Notes under the pieces: generated by a model
What the model was told of the DNA's origin: nothing
What the model saw: the letters and a program-made list of their open reading frames with translations, nothing else
Database searches by the model: none
NCBI RefSeq assembly: GCF_025150745.1
Contig: NZ_CP102282.1
Coordinates: forward strand, 1,375,501-1,439,500
From: Eubacterium ventriosum
GTDB lineage: Bacteria; Bacillota; Clostridia; Lachnospirales; Lachnospiraceae
Direction of reading: 5' to 3'
DNA length: 64,000 nucleotides
Shown: positions 1 through 9,867 of the stretch, in pieces
Layout: each line of letters starts with the position of its first letter
Numbering within the stretch: the first letter of the stretch is position 1
Made by a program: the position numbers and the translations under genes

Positions 1-69
1 ATATTGTGTATGAACTTGAATAATAATCATATTTTTTAGAAAATATTTTACCAGTTAGCATAAAATAAT

Positions 70-97
70 TTGACAAATAAAAAAATAAAAGTTAAAT
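70..97 (+). promoter_or_regulatory. Candidate sigma-70-type promoter of glyQS
   Basis: A perfect TTGACA at 70-75 is followed after 16 bp by TTAAAT at 92-97. This places a transcription start roughly 45 bp before the glyQS start codon. The upstream sequence in the window is too short to exclude a T-box leader; no T-box is visible between this promoter and the gene. Confidence 0.5.
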
Positions 98-147
98 TAA
101 GAAAAATCATAATAGAAAATAGAAAAAGTAGAAAAGGAAGAAATGAC

Positions 148-1545
148 ATGGAAAAGACAATGGAAAAAATTGTAGCACTTGCAAAAAGCAGAGGATTTGT
201 ATATCCGGGCTCAGAAATTTACGGTGGACTTGCAAATACTTGGGATTATGGTAACTTAGGTGTTGAATTAAAGAACAATGTAAAAAAGGCATGGTGGAAG
301 AAATTTATTCAGGAAAACCCTTATAACGTAGGTGTTGACTGTGCAATTTTAATGAATCCACAGACTTGGGTAGCATCAGGACATCTTGGCGGATTCTCAG
401 ATCCATTAATGGACTGTAAAGAGTGTCATGAAAGATTTAGAGCTGACAAGATTATTGAAGACTATATGGCTGATAATGGTATTGAAGCTGAAGGCTCAGT
501 TGATGGTTGGACACATGAACAGATGGCTGATTACATAGAAGAGCACAAGATTGCATGTCCTACATGTGGAAAGCACAACTTTACAGAAATCCGTGAATTT
601 AACCTTATGTTTAAAACATTCCAGGGTGTAACTGAGGATGCTAAGAATACAGTATACTTAAGACCTGAAACAGCTCAGGGAATTTTCGTTAACTTTAAGA
701 ATGTTCAGAGAACATCAAGAAAGAAGATTCCTTTCGGAATTGGTCAGGTTGGTAAATCATTTAGAAATGAAATTACACCTGGTAACTTTACATTCAGAAC
801 AAGAGAATTTGAACAGATGGAATTAGAGTTCTTCTGTGAACCAGGAACAGACCTTGAATGGTTCCAGTATTGGAGAGCTTTTTGCCGAGACTGGTTATTA
901 AGCCTTGGAATTAAAGAAGATGAAATGAGACTTCGTGATCATTCACCTGAAGAATTGTGCTTCTACTCAAAGGGAACAACTGATATTGAATTTTTATTCC
1001 CATTTGGATGGGGCGAACTTTGGGGTATTGCTGACAGAACAGATTATGACCTTACACAGCATCAGGAACTTTCAAAACAGGATTTAACATATTTTGATGA
1101 TGACAAGCATGAAAGATATGTTCCATATGTTATTGAACCATCACTTGGTGCGGACCGTGTAACATTAGCTTTCTTATGTGCAGCTTATGATGAAGAAAAT
1201 ATCGGAACAGAAGAAAAACCTGATATGCGTACAGTTTTACATTTTCATCCTGCACTTGCACCTGTTAAGATTGGTGTATTGCCTTTGTCAAAGAAATTAA
1301 ATGAAGGTGCTGAAAAGGTATTTGCAGAACTTAGCAAGTATTATAACTGTGAATTTGATGACAGAGGAGCAATTGGAAAGAGATATCGTCGTCAGGATGA
1401 AATCGGAACTCCATTCTGTGTAACATATGACTTTGATTCAGAAGAAGATGGAGCAGTTACAGTACGTGACCGTGACACAATGGAACAGGAAAGAATTAAG
1501 ATTGAAGATTTGAAAGAATACTTTGAACAGAAATTTGAATTCTAA
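148..1545 (+). CDS. glyQS: Glycyl-tRNA synthetase, dimeric alpha2 (eukaryote/archaea-like) type
   Basis: Charges tRNA-Gly with glycine in the cytoplasm; class II aminoacyl-tRNA synthetase. The start chosen is ATG 148, which has AAGGAAG seven bases upstream; the frame is open further upstream but those codons lack a ribosome binding site. The 465-residue product is the usual size for this form. Motif 2 (FRNEI, about residues 205-209) and motif 3 (GADR ending at Arg337) are clear. An insertion holds two Cys-x2-Cys pairs (DCKEC and CPTC) that may bind zinc. The C-terminal third is the anticodon-binding domain. It stands alone between its own promoter and terminator. The same window carries two tRNA-Gly(GCC) genes, its substrates. 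Identity is near certain. Confidence 0.97.
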   Translation: MEKTMEKIVALAKSRGFVYPGSEIYGGLANTWDYGNLGVELKNNVKKAWWKKFIQENPYNVGVDCAILMNPQTWVASGHLGGFSDPLMDCKECHERFRADKIIEDYMADNGIEAEGSVDGWTHEQMADYIEEHKIACPTCGKHNFTEIREFNLMFKTFQGVTEDAKNTVYLRPETAQGIFVNFKNVQRTSRKKIPFGIGQVGKSFRNEITPGNFTFRTREFEQMELEFFCEPGTDLEWFQYWRAFCRDWLLSLGIKEDEMRLRDHSPEELCFYSKGTTDIEFLFPFGWGELWGIADRTDYDLTQHQELSKQDLTYFDDDKHERYVPYVIEPSLGADRVTLAFLCAAYDEENIGTEEKPDMRTVLHFHPALAPVKIGVLPLSKKLNEGAEKVFAELSKYYNCEFDDRGAIGKRYRRQDEIGTPFCVTYDFDSEEDGAVTVRDRDTMEQERIKIEDLKEYFEQKFEF

Positions 1546-1568
1546 TAAAAATAATACAATTTTTAGAG

Positions 1569-1596
1569 AAAGGCTACCTAAGAGGGTGGCCTTTTG
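1569..1596 (+). terminator. Rho-independent terminator of glyQS
   Basis: The stem AAAGGCTACC (1569-1578) pairs with GGTGGCCTTT (1585-1594), with one T-G wobble, and runs into a short T tract. It lies 24 bases after the glyQS stop codon. Confidence 0.8.
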
Positions 1597-1712
1597 TTAT
1601 GAAAAAGACTAATTATGTTAGACAAAAATAAGTCTAAATAATGATTTTTATGCTGAATTTTAAAAATAAATGAAAAAAATCCTAAATAGAGAGTAAAAAG
1701 CACAAAAACTCT

Positions 1713-1740
1713 TTGGATAAAAACGTTTCTATTATATAAT
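1713..1740 (+). promoter_or_regulatory. Candidate promoter of the GH30 gene with a cre-like core
   Basis: TTGGAT (1713-1718), a 16-bp spacer and a perfect TATAAT (1735-1740) form a plausible promoter. The spacer contains AAAACGTTTC, similar to the core of CcpA catabolite-response elements but with two departures from the consensus. Carbon-catabolite control of the glycosidase is therefore only a suggestion. Confidence 0.45.
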
Positions 1741-1832
1741 ATTCATAGAGGAATTGAGAAGGGGTTGGAGTAACTTGAATCAGTTGCCGTAAATGAAACT
1801 ATGTTTCAAATAATTAAAAGGCGAGGTGTAAT

Positions 1833-3218
1833 ATGAAACCAGTAGTTAAAGTTATCCAGACAGCGAAAAACGAAAAACAGGCATGGCGCAAGTTAGATGA
1901 TTTGGAATTGTTTAAATATTATAATTTCCGAATGAATACAGTGTCTGTTGACAGTAGCATAAGCTATCAGAAACTTTTGGGATTTGGAGGGGCTTTTACG
2001 GAAGCAGCAGCTTATACTTGGGCTAATGCAGATGAAAAATCAAAGGATGAAATCGTGAAAGCTTACTTTGATAAGGAACACGGATTAGCATATAATCTGG
2101 GAAGAACAACAATTCATGGATGTGACTTTTCGTTAGAACCATATACATACATTGAAGAAGGAGATCTTCAGTTATCGACGTTTGATATGTCAAGGGAAGA
2201 CAAGTGGCTGATACCTTTTTTGACAAGGGCAAAAGAAACAGCAGGACACAGTCTGGGAATATTGGCATCACCATGGAGTCCACCGGCTTTTATGAAAGAC
2301 AACAAAGATATTAATAACGGTGGCAGACTTTTAAAGAAAAACTATGCAACATGGGCTGAATATATGGTTAAGTATGTTGAGGGAATGAAAGAACGTGGCA
2401 TAGAAATAGATATGATTAGTATCCAGAATGAGCCGGCTGCAAAACAGGAATGGGCATCATGTAAGTATGAGGCTGATGAAGAAGCGGAGTTTGCAGTTGA
2501 CTATCTTTATCCTGCATTAGAAAAAAGAGGATTGCAGGACAAAGTTAAAATTGTTATTTGGGACCACAATAGAGACTTAATGTTTAGAAGATTAAATGAG
2601 TCAATGGCATATCCGGGAGCTAGAGAAAAGGTTTGGGGAGCAGCGTTCCATTGGTATGTTTCAGATAAATCAGAAATTCTTACAATGGTTCATGAAAAAT
2701 TTCCTGAGAAACATTTATTATTTACAGAGGGCTGTGTTGAATTAGTGAATAATTCAGGCGGAACAAGTTCAAAGGCAGGAATCGGTGCATGGAAACATGG
2801 AGAAATCTATGGAAGAAATATTATAAAAGATTTCAATAACTATAATGAAGCATGGATTGATTGGAATCTGCTTTTAAATGAAATCGGCGGTCCTAACTAT
2901 GTAGGAAACTATTGTGAAGCACCGGTAATGTATGATAGGAATACAAAAGAAATAATGTACAACAGTTCATATTACTATATTGGTCATTTTTCAAGATATA
3001 TTGAACCGGGAGCAGTGAGAATCTGCTGTAGAAATGATGTGGATAAGGGATTATATTCAGTATCATTTAAAAACCCTAATGGAGATATTGTTACAGTGGT
3101 TCAAAATGAGTTGAACAGAAAGCAGAGATTAGCTTTGGTTGTTGATGGACAGGGAACAAACACGGAAATACCTGCTCATTCAATTACAACATTTATAACA
3201 AAAAATAGTCAGGAATAA
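1833..3218 (+). CDS. Glycoside hydrolase family 30 (glucosylceramidase/beta-glycosidase-like), cytoplasmic
   Basis: A 461-residue retaining glycosidase of the GH30 clan-A TIM-barrel type. The N-terminal motif GFGGAFTEA (about 50-58) is typical of the family. The acid/base Glu is expected at residue 200 in SIQNEP and the nucleophile at Glu299 in LLFTEGC. There is no signal peptide, so it should act on imported beta-glycosides rather than on polymers outside the cell. The C-terminal 80 residues form the usual beta-sandwich. The start ATG follows GGCGAGGTG. It is monocistronic, between its own promoter and a strong terminator. GH30 covers beta-glucosidase, beta-xylosidase and related activities; the substrate cannot be read from the sequence. 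Confidence 0.9.
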   Translation: MKPVVKVIQTAKNEKQAWRKLDDLELFKYYNFRMNTVSVDSSISYQKLLGFGGAFTEAAAYTWANADEKSKDEIVKAYFDKEHGLAYNLGRTTIHGCDFSLEPYTYIEEGDLQLSTFDMSREDKWLIPFLTRAKETAGHSLGILASPWSPPAFMKDNKDINNGGRLLKKNYATWAEYMVKYVEGMKERGIEIDMISIQNEPAAKQEWASCKYEADEEAEFAVDYLYPALEKRGLQDKVKIVIWDHNRDLMFRRLNESMAYPGAREKVWGAAFHWYVSDKSEILTMVHEKFPEKHLLFTEGCVELVNNSGGTSSKAGIGAWKHGEIYGRNIIKDFNNYNEAWIDWNLLLNEIGGPNYVGNYCEAPVMYDRNTKEIMYNSSYYYIGHFSRYIEPGAVRICCRNDVDKGLYSVSFKNPNGDIVTVVQNELNRKQRLALVVDGQGTNTEIPAHSITTFITKNSQE

Positions 3219-3227
3219 TTTTCTTAA

Positions 3228-3273
3228 ATGCCCTAAACCCCTTTAAATATAAAGAGTTTAGGGCATATTTCTT
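3228..3273 (+). terminator. Rho-independent terminator after the GH30 gene
   Basis: ATGCCCTAAAC (3228-3238) pairs perfectly with GTTTAGGGCAT (3256-3266), followed by a T-rich tail. Eleven perfect base pairs make this a confident terminator. Confidence 0.9.
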
Positions 3274-3274
3274 C

Positions 3275-3302
3275 TTGACTATGAGATTGTCTATGTTATA
3301 AT
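3275..3302 (+). promoter_or_regulatory. Strong extended -10 promoter of ppdK
   Basis: TTGACT (3275-3280), 16 bp spacer, TATAAT (3297-3302) preceded by TGT, so an extended -10 element. The resulting leader before ppdK is about 160 nt. Confidence 0.75.
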
Positions 3303-3469
3303 TATTTCATAGGTGAGATTGCGTCTTTTTTTATGGAGTTGATTATCAACTATGATATAAGCAGTTTTTGCTTAGCTGGTCTCATCATTAATCGATTATA
3401 TGAGTTGTGTATAGGAAAGCCATTCCTTCAACTCATAACATAAAATACAGTTTTAGGAGGAAAAAACAG

Positions 3470-6097
3470 ATGGCAAACAAATGGGTATACCTTTTCAGCG
3501 AAGGTAATGCTAACATGCGTGAACTTCTTGGTGGTAAAGGTGCTAACCTTGCAGAAATGACAGGCTTAGGACTTCCAGTACCTCAGGGATTCACAATTAC
3601 AACAGAAGCTTGTACTCAGTACTATGAGGATGGCAGAGAGATCAATGAAGAAATTCAGGGTCAGATCAATGAATACATCGTAAAGATGGAAGAAATCACA
3701 GGAAAGAAATTCGGTGATAAAGAGAATCCTTTACTTGTTTCTGTTCGTTCAGGAGCTAGAGCTTCTATGCCAGGTATGATGGATACAATTCTTAACCTTG
3801 GTCTTAACGAAACAGTAGTTGAAGCAATTGCTGCTAAGTCAGGAAATGCTCGTTGGGCTTGGGACTGCTATAGAAGATTCATCCAGATGTACTCTGATGT
3901 AGTTATGGAAGTTGGTAAGAAGTACTTTGAAGAACTTATCGACAAGATGAAAGCTGATAGAGGTGTTCAGCAGGACGTAGAACTTACAGCTGATGACTTA
4001 AAGGAATTAGCATCACAGTTCAAGGCTGAATACAAAGAAAAAATCGGAGAAGATTTCCCAGATGATCCTAAGGAACAGTTAATGGGAGCTATCAAGGCCG
4101 TATTTAGATCATGGGACAACCCACGTGCTAACGTATACCGTCGTGACAATGATATCCCTTATTCATGGGGTACAGCTGTTAACGTACAGTCAATGGCATT
4201 CGGTAATATGGGTGATGATTGTGGTACAGGTGTTGCATTTACAAGAGATCCTGCTACAGGTGAAAAGCACTTAATGGGTGAATTCTTAAAGAATGCTCAG
4301 GGTGAAGACGTAGTTGCAGGTGTTAGAACACCAATGCCTATCGCTCAGATGGAACAGGAATTCCCAGAAGCATTTGAAGAATTTGTAAAGGTTTGCAAGA
4401 CTCTTGAAGATCATTACAGAGATATGCAGGATATGGAATTTACTGTTGAAAACAGAAAGCTTTACATGTTACAGACAAGAAATGGTAAGAGAACAGCTCA
4501 GGCTGCTTTAAAGATCGCTTGTGACCTTGTTGATGAAGGCATGAGAACAGAAGAAGAAGCTGTAGCTATGATCGATCCAAGAAACTTAGATACATTATTA
4601 CATCCACAGTTTGATGCAGCAGCTCTTAAGGCAGCTACACCAGTTGCTAAGGCACTTGGAGCATCTCCAGGAGCAGCTTGTGGTAAGATCGTATTCACAG
4701 CTGAAGACGCTGAAACTTGGAATGCAAGAGGAGAAAAGGTTGTACTTGTACGTCTTGAAACATCTCCAGAAGATATCACAGGTATGAAGGCATCACAGGG
4801 TATCTTAACAGTTCGTGGTGGTATGACATCACATGCTGCAGTAGTAGCCCGTGGTATGGGTACATGTTGTGTATCTGGTTGTGGCGACATCGTTATGGAT
4901 GAAGCAAACAAGAAATTTACATTAGCTGGAAAAGAATACCATGAAGGAGACTTTATCTCAATCGATGGTTCTACAGGTAATATTTATGATGGTATCATAC
5001 CTACAGTTGATGCAACAATCGCTGGTGAATTCGGAAGAATCATGGGATGGGCTGATAAGTTCAGAACACTTAAAGTTAGAACTAATGCAGATACTCCAGC
5101 TGATGCTAAGAAAGCTAGAGAACTTGGTGCAGAAGGTATTGGTCTTTGCCGTACAGAGCATATGTTCTTCGAAGAAGACAGAATCGCTGCATTTAGAGAA
5201 ATGATTTGTTCAGATACTGTTGAAGAAAGAGAAGAAGCACTTGAAAAGATTCTTCCATATCAGCAGGGAGACTTCGAAGCTCTTTATGAAGCTCTTGAAG
5301 GATGTCCAGTAACAATCAGATTCTTAGATCCACCTCTTCATGAATTCGTTCCAACTGAAGAAGACGATATTAAGAAACTTGCTGAAGCTCAGGGCAAATC
5401 AGTAGAAGAAATTAAGGGTATTATCCAGGGATTACATGAATTTAACCCTATGATGGGACACAGAGGACTTCGTCTTGCTGTAACATATCCAGAAATCGCT
5501 AAGATGCAGACTAAGGCTGTTATTCGTGCTGCTATCAACGTACAGAAGAAGCACAGCGATTGGACAGTTAAGCCTGAAATCATGATTCCATTATCATGTG
5601 ATGCTAAGGAATTAAAATATGTTAAGGATATCGTAGTAGCTACAGCTGATGCTGAAATCGCAGCAGCAGGTGTTGAACTTGAATACCAGGTAGGTACAAT
5701 GATCGAAATCCCTAGAGCAGCTCTTACAGCTGACGAAATCGCTAAGCAGGCTGACTTCTTCTGCTTCGGTACAAACGATTTAACACAGATGACATACGGA
5801 TTCTCAAGAGATGATGCTGGTAAGTTCTTAGATGCTTACTATGATGCTAAGATCTTCGAAAACGATCCATTTGCTAAGTTAGATCAGGTTGGTGTTGGTA
5901 AGTTAATGGAAATGGCTATCAAACTTGGTAAGCCAGTTAACCCTAACCTTCACGTAGGTATCTGTGGAGAACACGGTGGAGATCCATCTTCAGTAGAATT
6001 CTGCCATAAGATTGGTCTTGATTATGTATCATGTTCACCATTCCGTGTACCTATTGCTAGATTAGCAGCAGCTCAGGCAGCTATCGCTAACAAGTAA
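3470..6097 (+). CDS. ppdK: Pyruvate, phosphate dikinase
   Basis: Interconverts pyruvate + ATP + Pi and phosphoenolpyruvate + AMP + PPi; in many anaerobes it serves a PPi-linked glycolysis. The start is ATG 3470, nine bases after AGGAGG, giving 875 residues, the normal length. Domains in order: ATP-grasp nucleotide-binding domain, the swivelling phosphohistidine domain with catalytic His455 in GGMTSHAA, and the PEP/pyruvate TIM barrel with the catalytic Cys at 832 in HVGICGEHGGD. The gene uses many ATC, GCT and AAG codons, unlike its AT-rich right neighbour, which suggests high expression. The last 27 bases of the gene and its terminator are duplicated 6.5 kb downstream (see the repeats at 6071 and 12570). 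Confidence 0.98.
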   Translation: MANKWVYLFSEGNANMRELLGGKGANLAEMTGLGLPVPQGFTITTEACTQYYEDGREINEEIQGQINEYIVKMEEITGKKFGDKENPLLVSVRSGARASMPGMMDTILNLGLNETVVEAIAAKSGNARWAWDCYRRFIQMYSDVVMEVGKKYFEELIDKMKADRGVQQDVELTADDLKELASQFKAEYKEKIGEDFPDDPKEQLMGAIKAVFRSWDNPRANVYRRDNDIPYSWGTAVNVQSMAFGNMGDDCGTGVAFTRDPATGEKHLMGEFLKNAQGEDVVAGVRTPMPIAQMEQEFPEAFEEFVKVCKTLEDHYRDMQDMEFTVENRKLYMLQTRNGKRTAQAALKIACDLVDEGMRTEEEAVAMIDPRNLDTLLHPQFDAAALKAATPVAKALGASPGAACGKIVFTAEDAETWNARGEKVVLVRLETSPEDITGMKASQGILTVRGGMTSHAAVVARGMGTCCVSGCGDIVMDEANKKFTLAGKEYHEGDFISIDGSTGNIYDGIIPTVDATIAGEFGRIMGWADKFRTLKVRTNADTPADAKKARELGAEGIGLCRTEHMFFEEDRIAAFREMICSDTVEEREEALEKILPYQQGDFEALYEALEGCPVTIRFLDPPLHEFVPTEEDDIKKLAEAQGKSVEEIKGIIQGLHEFNPMMGHRGLRLAVTYPEIAKMQTKAVIRAAINVQKKHSDWTVKPEIMIPLSCDAKELKYVKDIVVATADAEIAAAGVELEYQVGTMIEIPRAALTADEIAKQADFFCFGTNDLTQMTYGFSRDDAGKFLDAYYDAKIFENDPFAKLDQVGVGKLMEMAIKLGKPVNPNLHVGICGEHGGDPSSVEFCHKIGLDYVSCSPFRVPIARLAAAQAAIANK

Positions 6098-6176
6098 TAC
6101 ACTGATTAGTGAAAAGAATATAATTACTTAAAATAATGAACTCCTGTATACTAGAAATGGTGTGCAGGAGTTTTTT
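6071..6176 (+). repeat. Left copy of the 106-bp island-flanking direct repeat (ppdK 3' end + terminator)
   Basis: This copy comprises the last codons of ppdK, its stop codon, the 3' untranslated segment and the terminator hairpin. The second copy at 12570-12675 differs at only four positions over 106 bp. Similarity stops abruptly upstream of GCTCAGGCAG and within the T tract. This is what is expected when an element inserts at the 3' end of a gene and regenerates that end. Confidence 0.9.
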
Positions 6177-6179
6177 TTT
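6139..6179 (+). terminator. Rho-independent terminator of ppdK
   Basis: AACTCCTGTATAC pairs with GGTGTGCAGGAGTT around a short loop and is followed by a run of nine T. A second copy with compensating changes lies at about 12638-12675. Confidence 0.9.
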
Positions 6180-6232
6180 CACATAAAATAGTGTAAAATC
6201 AAAATTATAATATCTTATGGAAGAAAAAAATA

Positions 6233-8308
6233 ATGGAATTAATTTATGTATATATAGAAAAATTTGATAATTTTATATTTAAGCAAGGAATTCAATTATC
6301 AAATGATTTTAATATTGAAAATAATAATGGAGAATTACTAATAAAAAGAAATAAGGATTATTAAAAAAATTTTTATGGAGAAAATATAAGTAATATTTCT
6401 GTATTAGTAGGTAAAAATGGTTCAGGTAAAACCACTATATTGGACATATTAGGAATGGATAGAGAAGATAGATTGAAAAATTCGATAGAAAAGAAATGTG
6501 TAAAAGATGAGTATTTTTTGTTGTATTATATAGGAAAAAATGATGCTGGGGATGATATGTATGGTATAGAAGTAATGAGGGAAAATGTGCTAAGTAATAT
6601 GATTAAAAATATTGATAATGGTACAGATGATGAAATATATGATAAATCTAAAACGTCTATAGGTAAAGTTTATAAATATGAAAATGAAATATTGAAAAGT
6701 ATTAATAAACATTATTTTGATTATCGTGTAGAAAATAGAAAACTCAGTGAGTTGATAAGATATTCATATATAGGTGAGAGTTATAGATATAGTAGTAGAA
6801 ATAGAAGTTACAGAAGGTCTGAAGATGGATATATAGCAAATAGAAGGCTAGTCTCTAATCCGTCTATGTATAAAAAATATTTAACCATTAACAAATGTAA
6901 GAATGGAGAGATAAGAGGGTTCGAATGTAATAGTGTTAAAATGAAGTTTTATGATGACATAGATTATTCAGGCTATTATATAAATGATGATAAGCGTGAA
7001 AATTATAAAAAATATATAGAAAGAATAGAAAATAAATTATATCTTAGAAAAAGAATACATTTAAATAGAAATAACGAGAAAGAAAACTTAGATAATAAAA
7101 CAGAAAAAGAAAAGTATATTTGTGATTTATATACGAGATATATAATGGATATGATAGTAAATGGATTATATTCACGATGTAAAGATGATAATGTAATAAA
7201 TGAACAGCATATAGAAGAAAAAGTAACTAATGAAGATATATTATATATTTATGGTTTAAATAGTATAGACAGTTCAATTAATAAATTTGGGTTACCAGAA
7301 AATTATAAATTGGAGTTGAACAAGATAGAAGAAATAATTGATAAAGTAAAATACAGAGAAACGAAAGATATAGAAGTTTTAAAAATTATTTCTAGATACA
7401 TAGCAAGCAGAATAAATACAATTCCAAGTATAGGTGGTTTTGCATACGTAGAGGCATTAGAGAAAATTGTAGAAAGTTTGCAACAAATTCCAGAAGAGTA
7501 TTTTAATAAAGATGGAGTAGAGGTTATTATTGATGAAAAACAAAATTCGAGTATAATAAACCTATTGAATAATTATAGTTATTTTATTGACGCAAGGCAG
7601 AATGAAGTTGACTCAGATATTGGATATAAGTTTATAATTAGATTTGAAATGCTTTCTGAAGGGGAAGAAAAGTTTCTTGACATAATAGCTAAAATAGATG
7701 ATTGTATTGAAAATAACAATGATGCTGAATTAATAGTGTTATTGTTAGACGAGCCTGACCAGGCGTTACACCCTGAATGGTCTAGAAGATTCATTGATAT
7801 TATAGTACAGGTTATACAATCAATAAAATTTCAGGGAAACATACAGTTGATTATGTCGACACATTCACCATATTTGTTATCAGATATATTGCCAACAAAT
7901 GTTTTTCTGTTAGATAGAAGAACAAAAGATAAAAAATTGAGTGTAAAAAGACTAGATGTAAAATCAAGTTCTTTAGGAGCAAATATATATGATTTAATGA
8001 AAAATAACTTTTTCATGGATAACACTGTTGGAGAATTTATTACAAAAAAAATTAATAAAGTGATAATGCAAATAAACGAAGCAAATTTAAAAGAAAAAGA
8101 GCTTAATAGTATCGAATATTTTATTGAACAAATAGGAGAACCTATTATACGAAAAGGAATGAAAAAGCAATTAGCTGAAAAGAAAAAGCAATTGAAAATA
8201 TTTAATAATACAGAACAAATATTACAAGCAATTACAAACGAACAGGATAGAAAAAAAGTGGAGGAAGTGCTTAAGAATCTGGCAAAAAAAGAAAATGATA
8301 CATATTAA
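6233..8308 (+). pseudogene. AAA/ABC-type ATPase of a Septu-like (PtuA-like) pair, interrupted by an in-frame TAA
   Basis: The frame opens at ATG 6233, nine bases after GGAAG, runs 43 codons to TAA at 6362-6364, and then continues open to 8308. After the stop come the Walker A box GKNGSGKT (6410-6433), a long lysine/tyrosine-rich insertion, the ABC-like signature LSEGEE, Walker B VLLLDEPD and the switch histidine in STHSPYLL. The order matches the SMC/RecF-like ATPases of anti-phage pairs such as PtuA and OLD-like proteins. No TOPRIM domain follows. Any start downstream of the stop that avoids the nonsense codon (first candidates TTG 6440 or ATG 6455) lies after Walker A, so the protein would be inactive. 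Only this one lesion is visible, so it is either a recent null mutation or a sequence error. It overlaps the nuclease gene by 14 bp. Confidence 0.75.
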
Positions 8309-9356
8309 GATAGAAAAAGAAGAAATAAAAAAGATACAGAAAAGGTGGAGTAAATGGTTTTTTAGAGAAAAACAAATTGAAGAATTTATAGAAATTATGG
8401 ATTCAGATGATAGTTTTAGAAAAATGATATTCAAAAATGGTAAAGAGTATTTGTTGTGGAAAAACGAATTCATTCAAAATAGAGAGGTAATAAAAAATAC
8501 ATCATGGAAACGGTATATAATTGATTATTTCTTTAGAAATTTATCAAAAGAAGATGAAGTGATAAGAATATATAAAAAAGATATAAAGAAGACAACTAGA
8601 GAATATTTAATAAGGAAATATGAAAATTATAGGAAGAGTGTAGCATTCATTGATATCGTTAAAATACTTAATGTGCAGGTATGTCCATATTGTAATCGAA
8701 ATTTTTTAGAAAGTTACACTATAGTGGATGAGTATGGGAAAAAGAAAAGAATGTTTAAGGGAGATATAGACCATTATTATTCGAAAAATGAAATACCAGC
8801 TTTAGCACTTTCTTTTTATAATTTAGTTCCGTGTTGCAAAATTTGTAATCACGAAAAATTGAATTTTACAAAAAGAACTTTTAATCCTTATTATGATTAT
8901 GAGAATAAAGAATATAAATTTTGTATAGAGTTATATACAAATTCTGACGAGAGAGATATTAATAATGAAAAAAATATTGATGATGTTGAAAACAGAAGAT
9001 ATGATTCAACAGTTTGGCAAGGAATTTCAGACAACTTTAAAATAAAAATTAGAGATGTTAACGGCGAAAATATAAGTGAACATATGGAAAATTCAAATTT
9101 AATTTTTAGATTAGAGAAAAAATACAATCAATCAAAAGAATACGCAAAAGAAATTATACGAAAAAAATATATTTATCCAGAAACATATAAAGATGATATA
9201 TTAAAAAATTTTGGGTATATATTCAAGGATGAATCGGATTTATTGGAAACCTTTTATTCTATTTCTAACAGTGAAGAATTCTCAAAAAATATTCCGTTAT
9301 CTAAGTTTACTAAAGACATATTAAAACAGTTGGGGATATTAGATGAAACAGAATAA
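8295..9356 (+). CDS. HNH endonuclease, PtuB-like partner of the upstream ATPase
   Basis: A 353-residue protein with an HNH (beta-beta-alpha-metal) core: CPYCNRN at about 130-136, GDIDHYYSK at 156-164 with the likely catalytic His160, and LVPCCKICNHEK at 178-188. The two Cys-x2-Cys pairs (130/133 and 181/184) should hold a structural zinc. The start codon lies inside the ATPase gene in another frame (14-bp overlap), so translation is probably coupled. ATPase plus HNH nuclease is the architecture of Septu-type anti-phage systems and of the accessory pair of some retrons; no reverse transcriptase is present here. The gene itself is intact. Assignment to Septu rests on architecture, not on a family search. 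Confidence 0.75.
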   Translation: MIHIKIEKEEIKKIQKRWSKWFFREKQIEEFIEIMDSDDSFRKMIFKNGKEYLLWKNEFIQNREVIKNTSWKRYIIDYFFRNLSKEDEVIRIYKKDIKKTTREYLIRKYENYRKSVAFIDIVKILNVQVCPYCNRNFLESYTIVDEYGKKKRMFKGDIDHYYSKNEIPALALSFYNLVPCCKICNHEKLNFTKRTFNPYYDYENKEYKFCIELYTNSDERDINNEKNIDDVENRRYDSTVWQGISDNFKIKIRDVNGENISEHMENSNLIFRLEKKYNQSKEYAKEIIRKKYIYPETYKDDILKNFGYIFKDESDLLETFYSISNSEEFSKNIPLSKFTKDILKQLGILDETE

Positions 9357-9419
9357 GTAATTAAATTTGATTTTATAATATGTAATGTAAATAAACATAA
9401 TATGACAGGAGAGATACAT

Positions 9420-9650
9420 ATGAGTAGAACAAAGCAGTCGACTAGAGCATTGGTAAAAAAAATGTATGAAAAAACAGGGTACGGACAAGATATAAATGAA
9501 GGTACTGTAACTGCATCAAAAACATTTGAAAGGAAATTGAGTAAGTTTTTGAAGTTTATGTTTAAATTCTATTTAGATGAAACATATAAAGCTGAAAAAT
9601 TGCAAAAAGAATCGTATGAAATATTAACTGATACAATGACAAAGAGATGA
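9420..9650 (+). CDS. Small basic protein of unknown function
   Basis: Start ATG 9420 has AGGAGAG six bases upstream; an in-frame ATG six codons earlier lacks such a site. The 76-residue product is rich in lysine and predicted helical, with a hydrophobic/aromatic stretch (KFLKFMFKFYL) in the middle that is too short and charged for a membrane helix. I recognise no family. It begins a run of three closely packed small genes (the next overlaps it by ATGA) about 60 bp after the HNH gene, so it could be cotranscribed with the defence pair. Codon use (ATA, AGA, AAA) matches the island rather than ppdK. Confidence 0.6.
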   Translation: MSRTKQSTRALVKKMYEKTGYGQDINEGTVTASKTFERKLSKFLKFMFKFYLDETYKAEKLQKESYEILTDTMTKR

Positions 9651-9853
9651 TTCAGGTTTTGAAATCTAGAAGTTTAAAAAGAGGAGAACTTAAGACTGAT
9701 TTAGCAGTAGTGGAGGAAGTAGATAATGCTTGGATTAGTGCTTGCGTGGACCCAGTATATGATGAAGAATATGAGAAAAGATATTCTGCAAGAGCAATAA
9801 ATAAAAGTGTTGATGAGCTTAGATTAGAATTAAAAAGGAGGATTAAATATTAA
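9647..9853 (+). CDS. Small charged protein of unknown function
   Basis: A 68-residue product starting in an ATGA overlap with the stop of the preceding gene, a classical arrangement for translational coupling. The sequence is rich in Asp/Glu and Arg/Lys, with no membrane segment or cysteine motif apart from a single Cys. No family is recognised. The overlap and the same codon style as its neighbours are the main reasons for treating it as real. Confidence 0.5.
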   Translation: MIQVLKSRSLKRGELKTDLAVVEEVDNAWISACVDPVYDEEYEKRYSARAINKSVDELRLELKRRIKY

Positions 9854-9867
9854 ATAGAAAGAGATTT

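Noticed and set aside
70-147. Upstream extension of the glyQS reading frame
   Set aside because: Begins with a non-ATG codon inside the promoter -35 element; ATG 148 has the ribosome site and matches the family start.
4498-4911. 137-codon minus-strand frame inside ppdK
   Set aside because: Mirror of the strongly biased ppdK codons; no ribosome site, no family and fully inside an essential-looking gene.
6440-8308. Treating the 622-codon frame from TTG 6440 as a complete ATPase gene
   Set aside because: It would begin after Walker A; upstream coding sequence in the same frame ends at a TAA, so the gene is interrupted rather than short.
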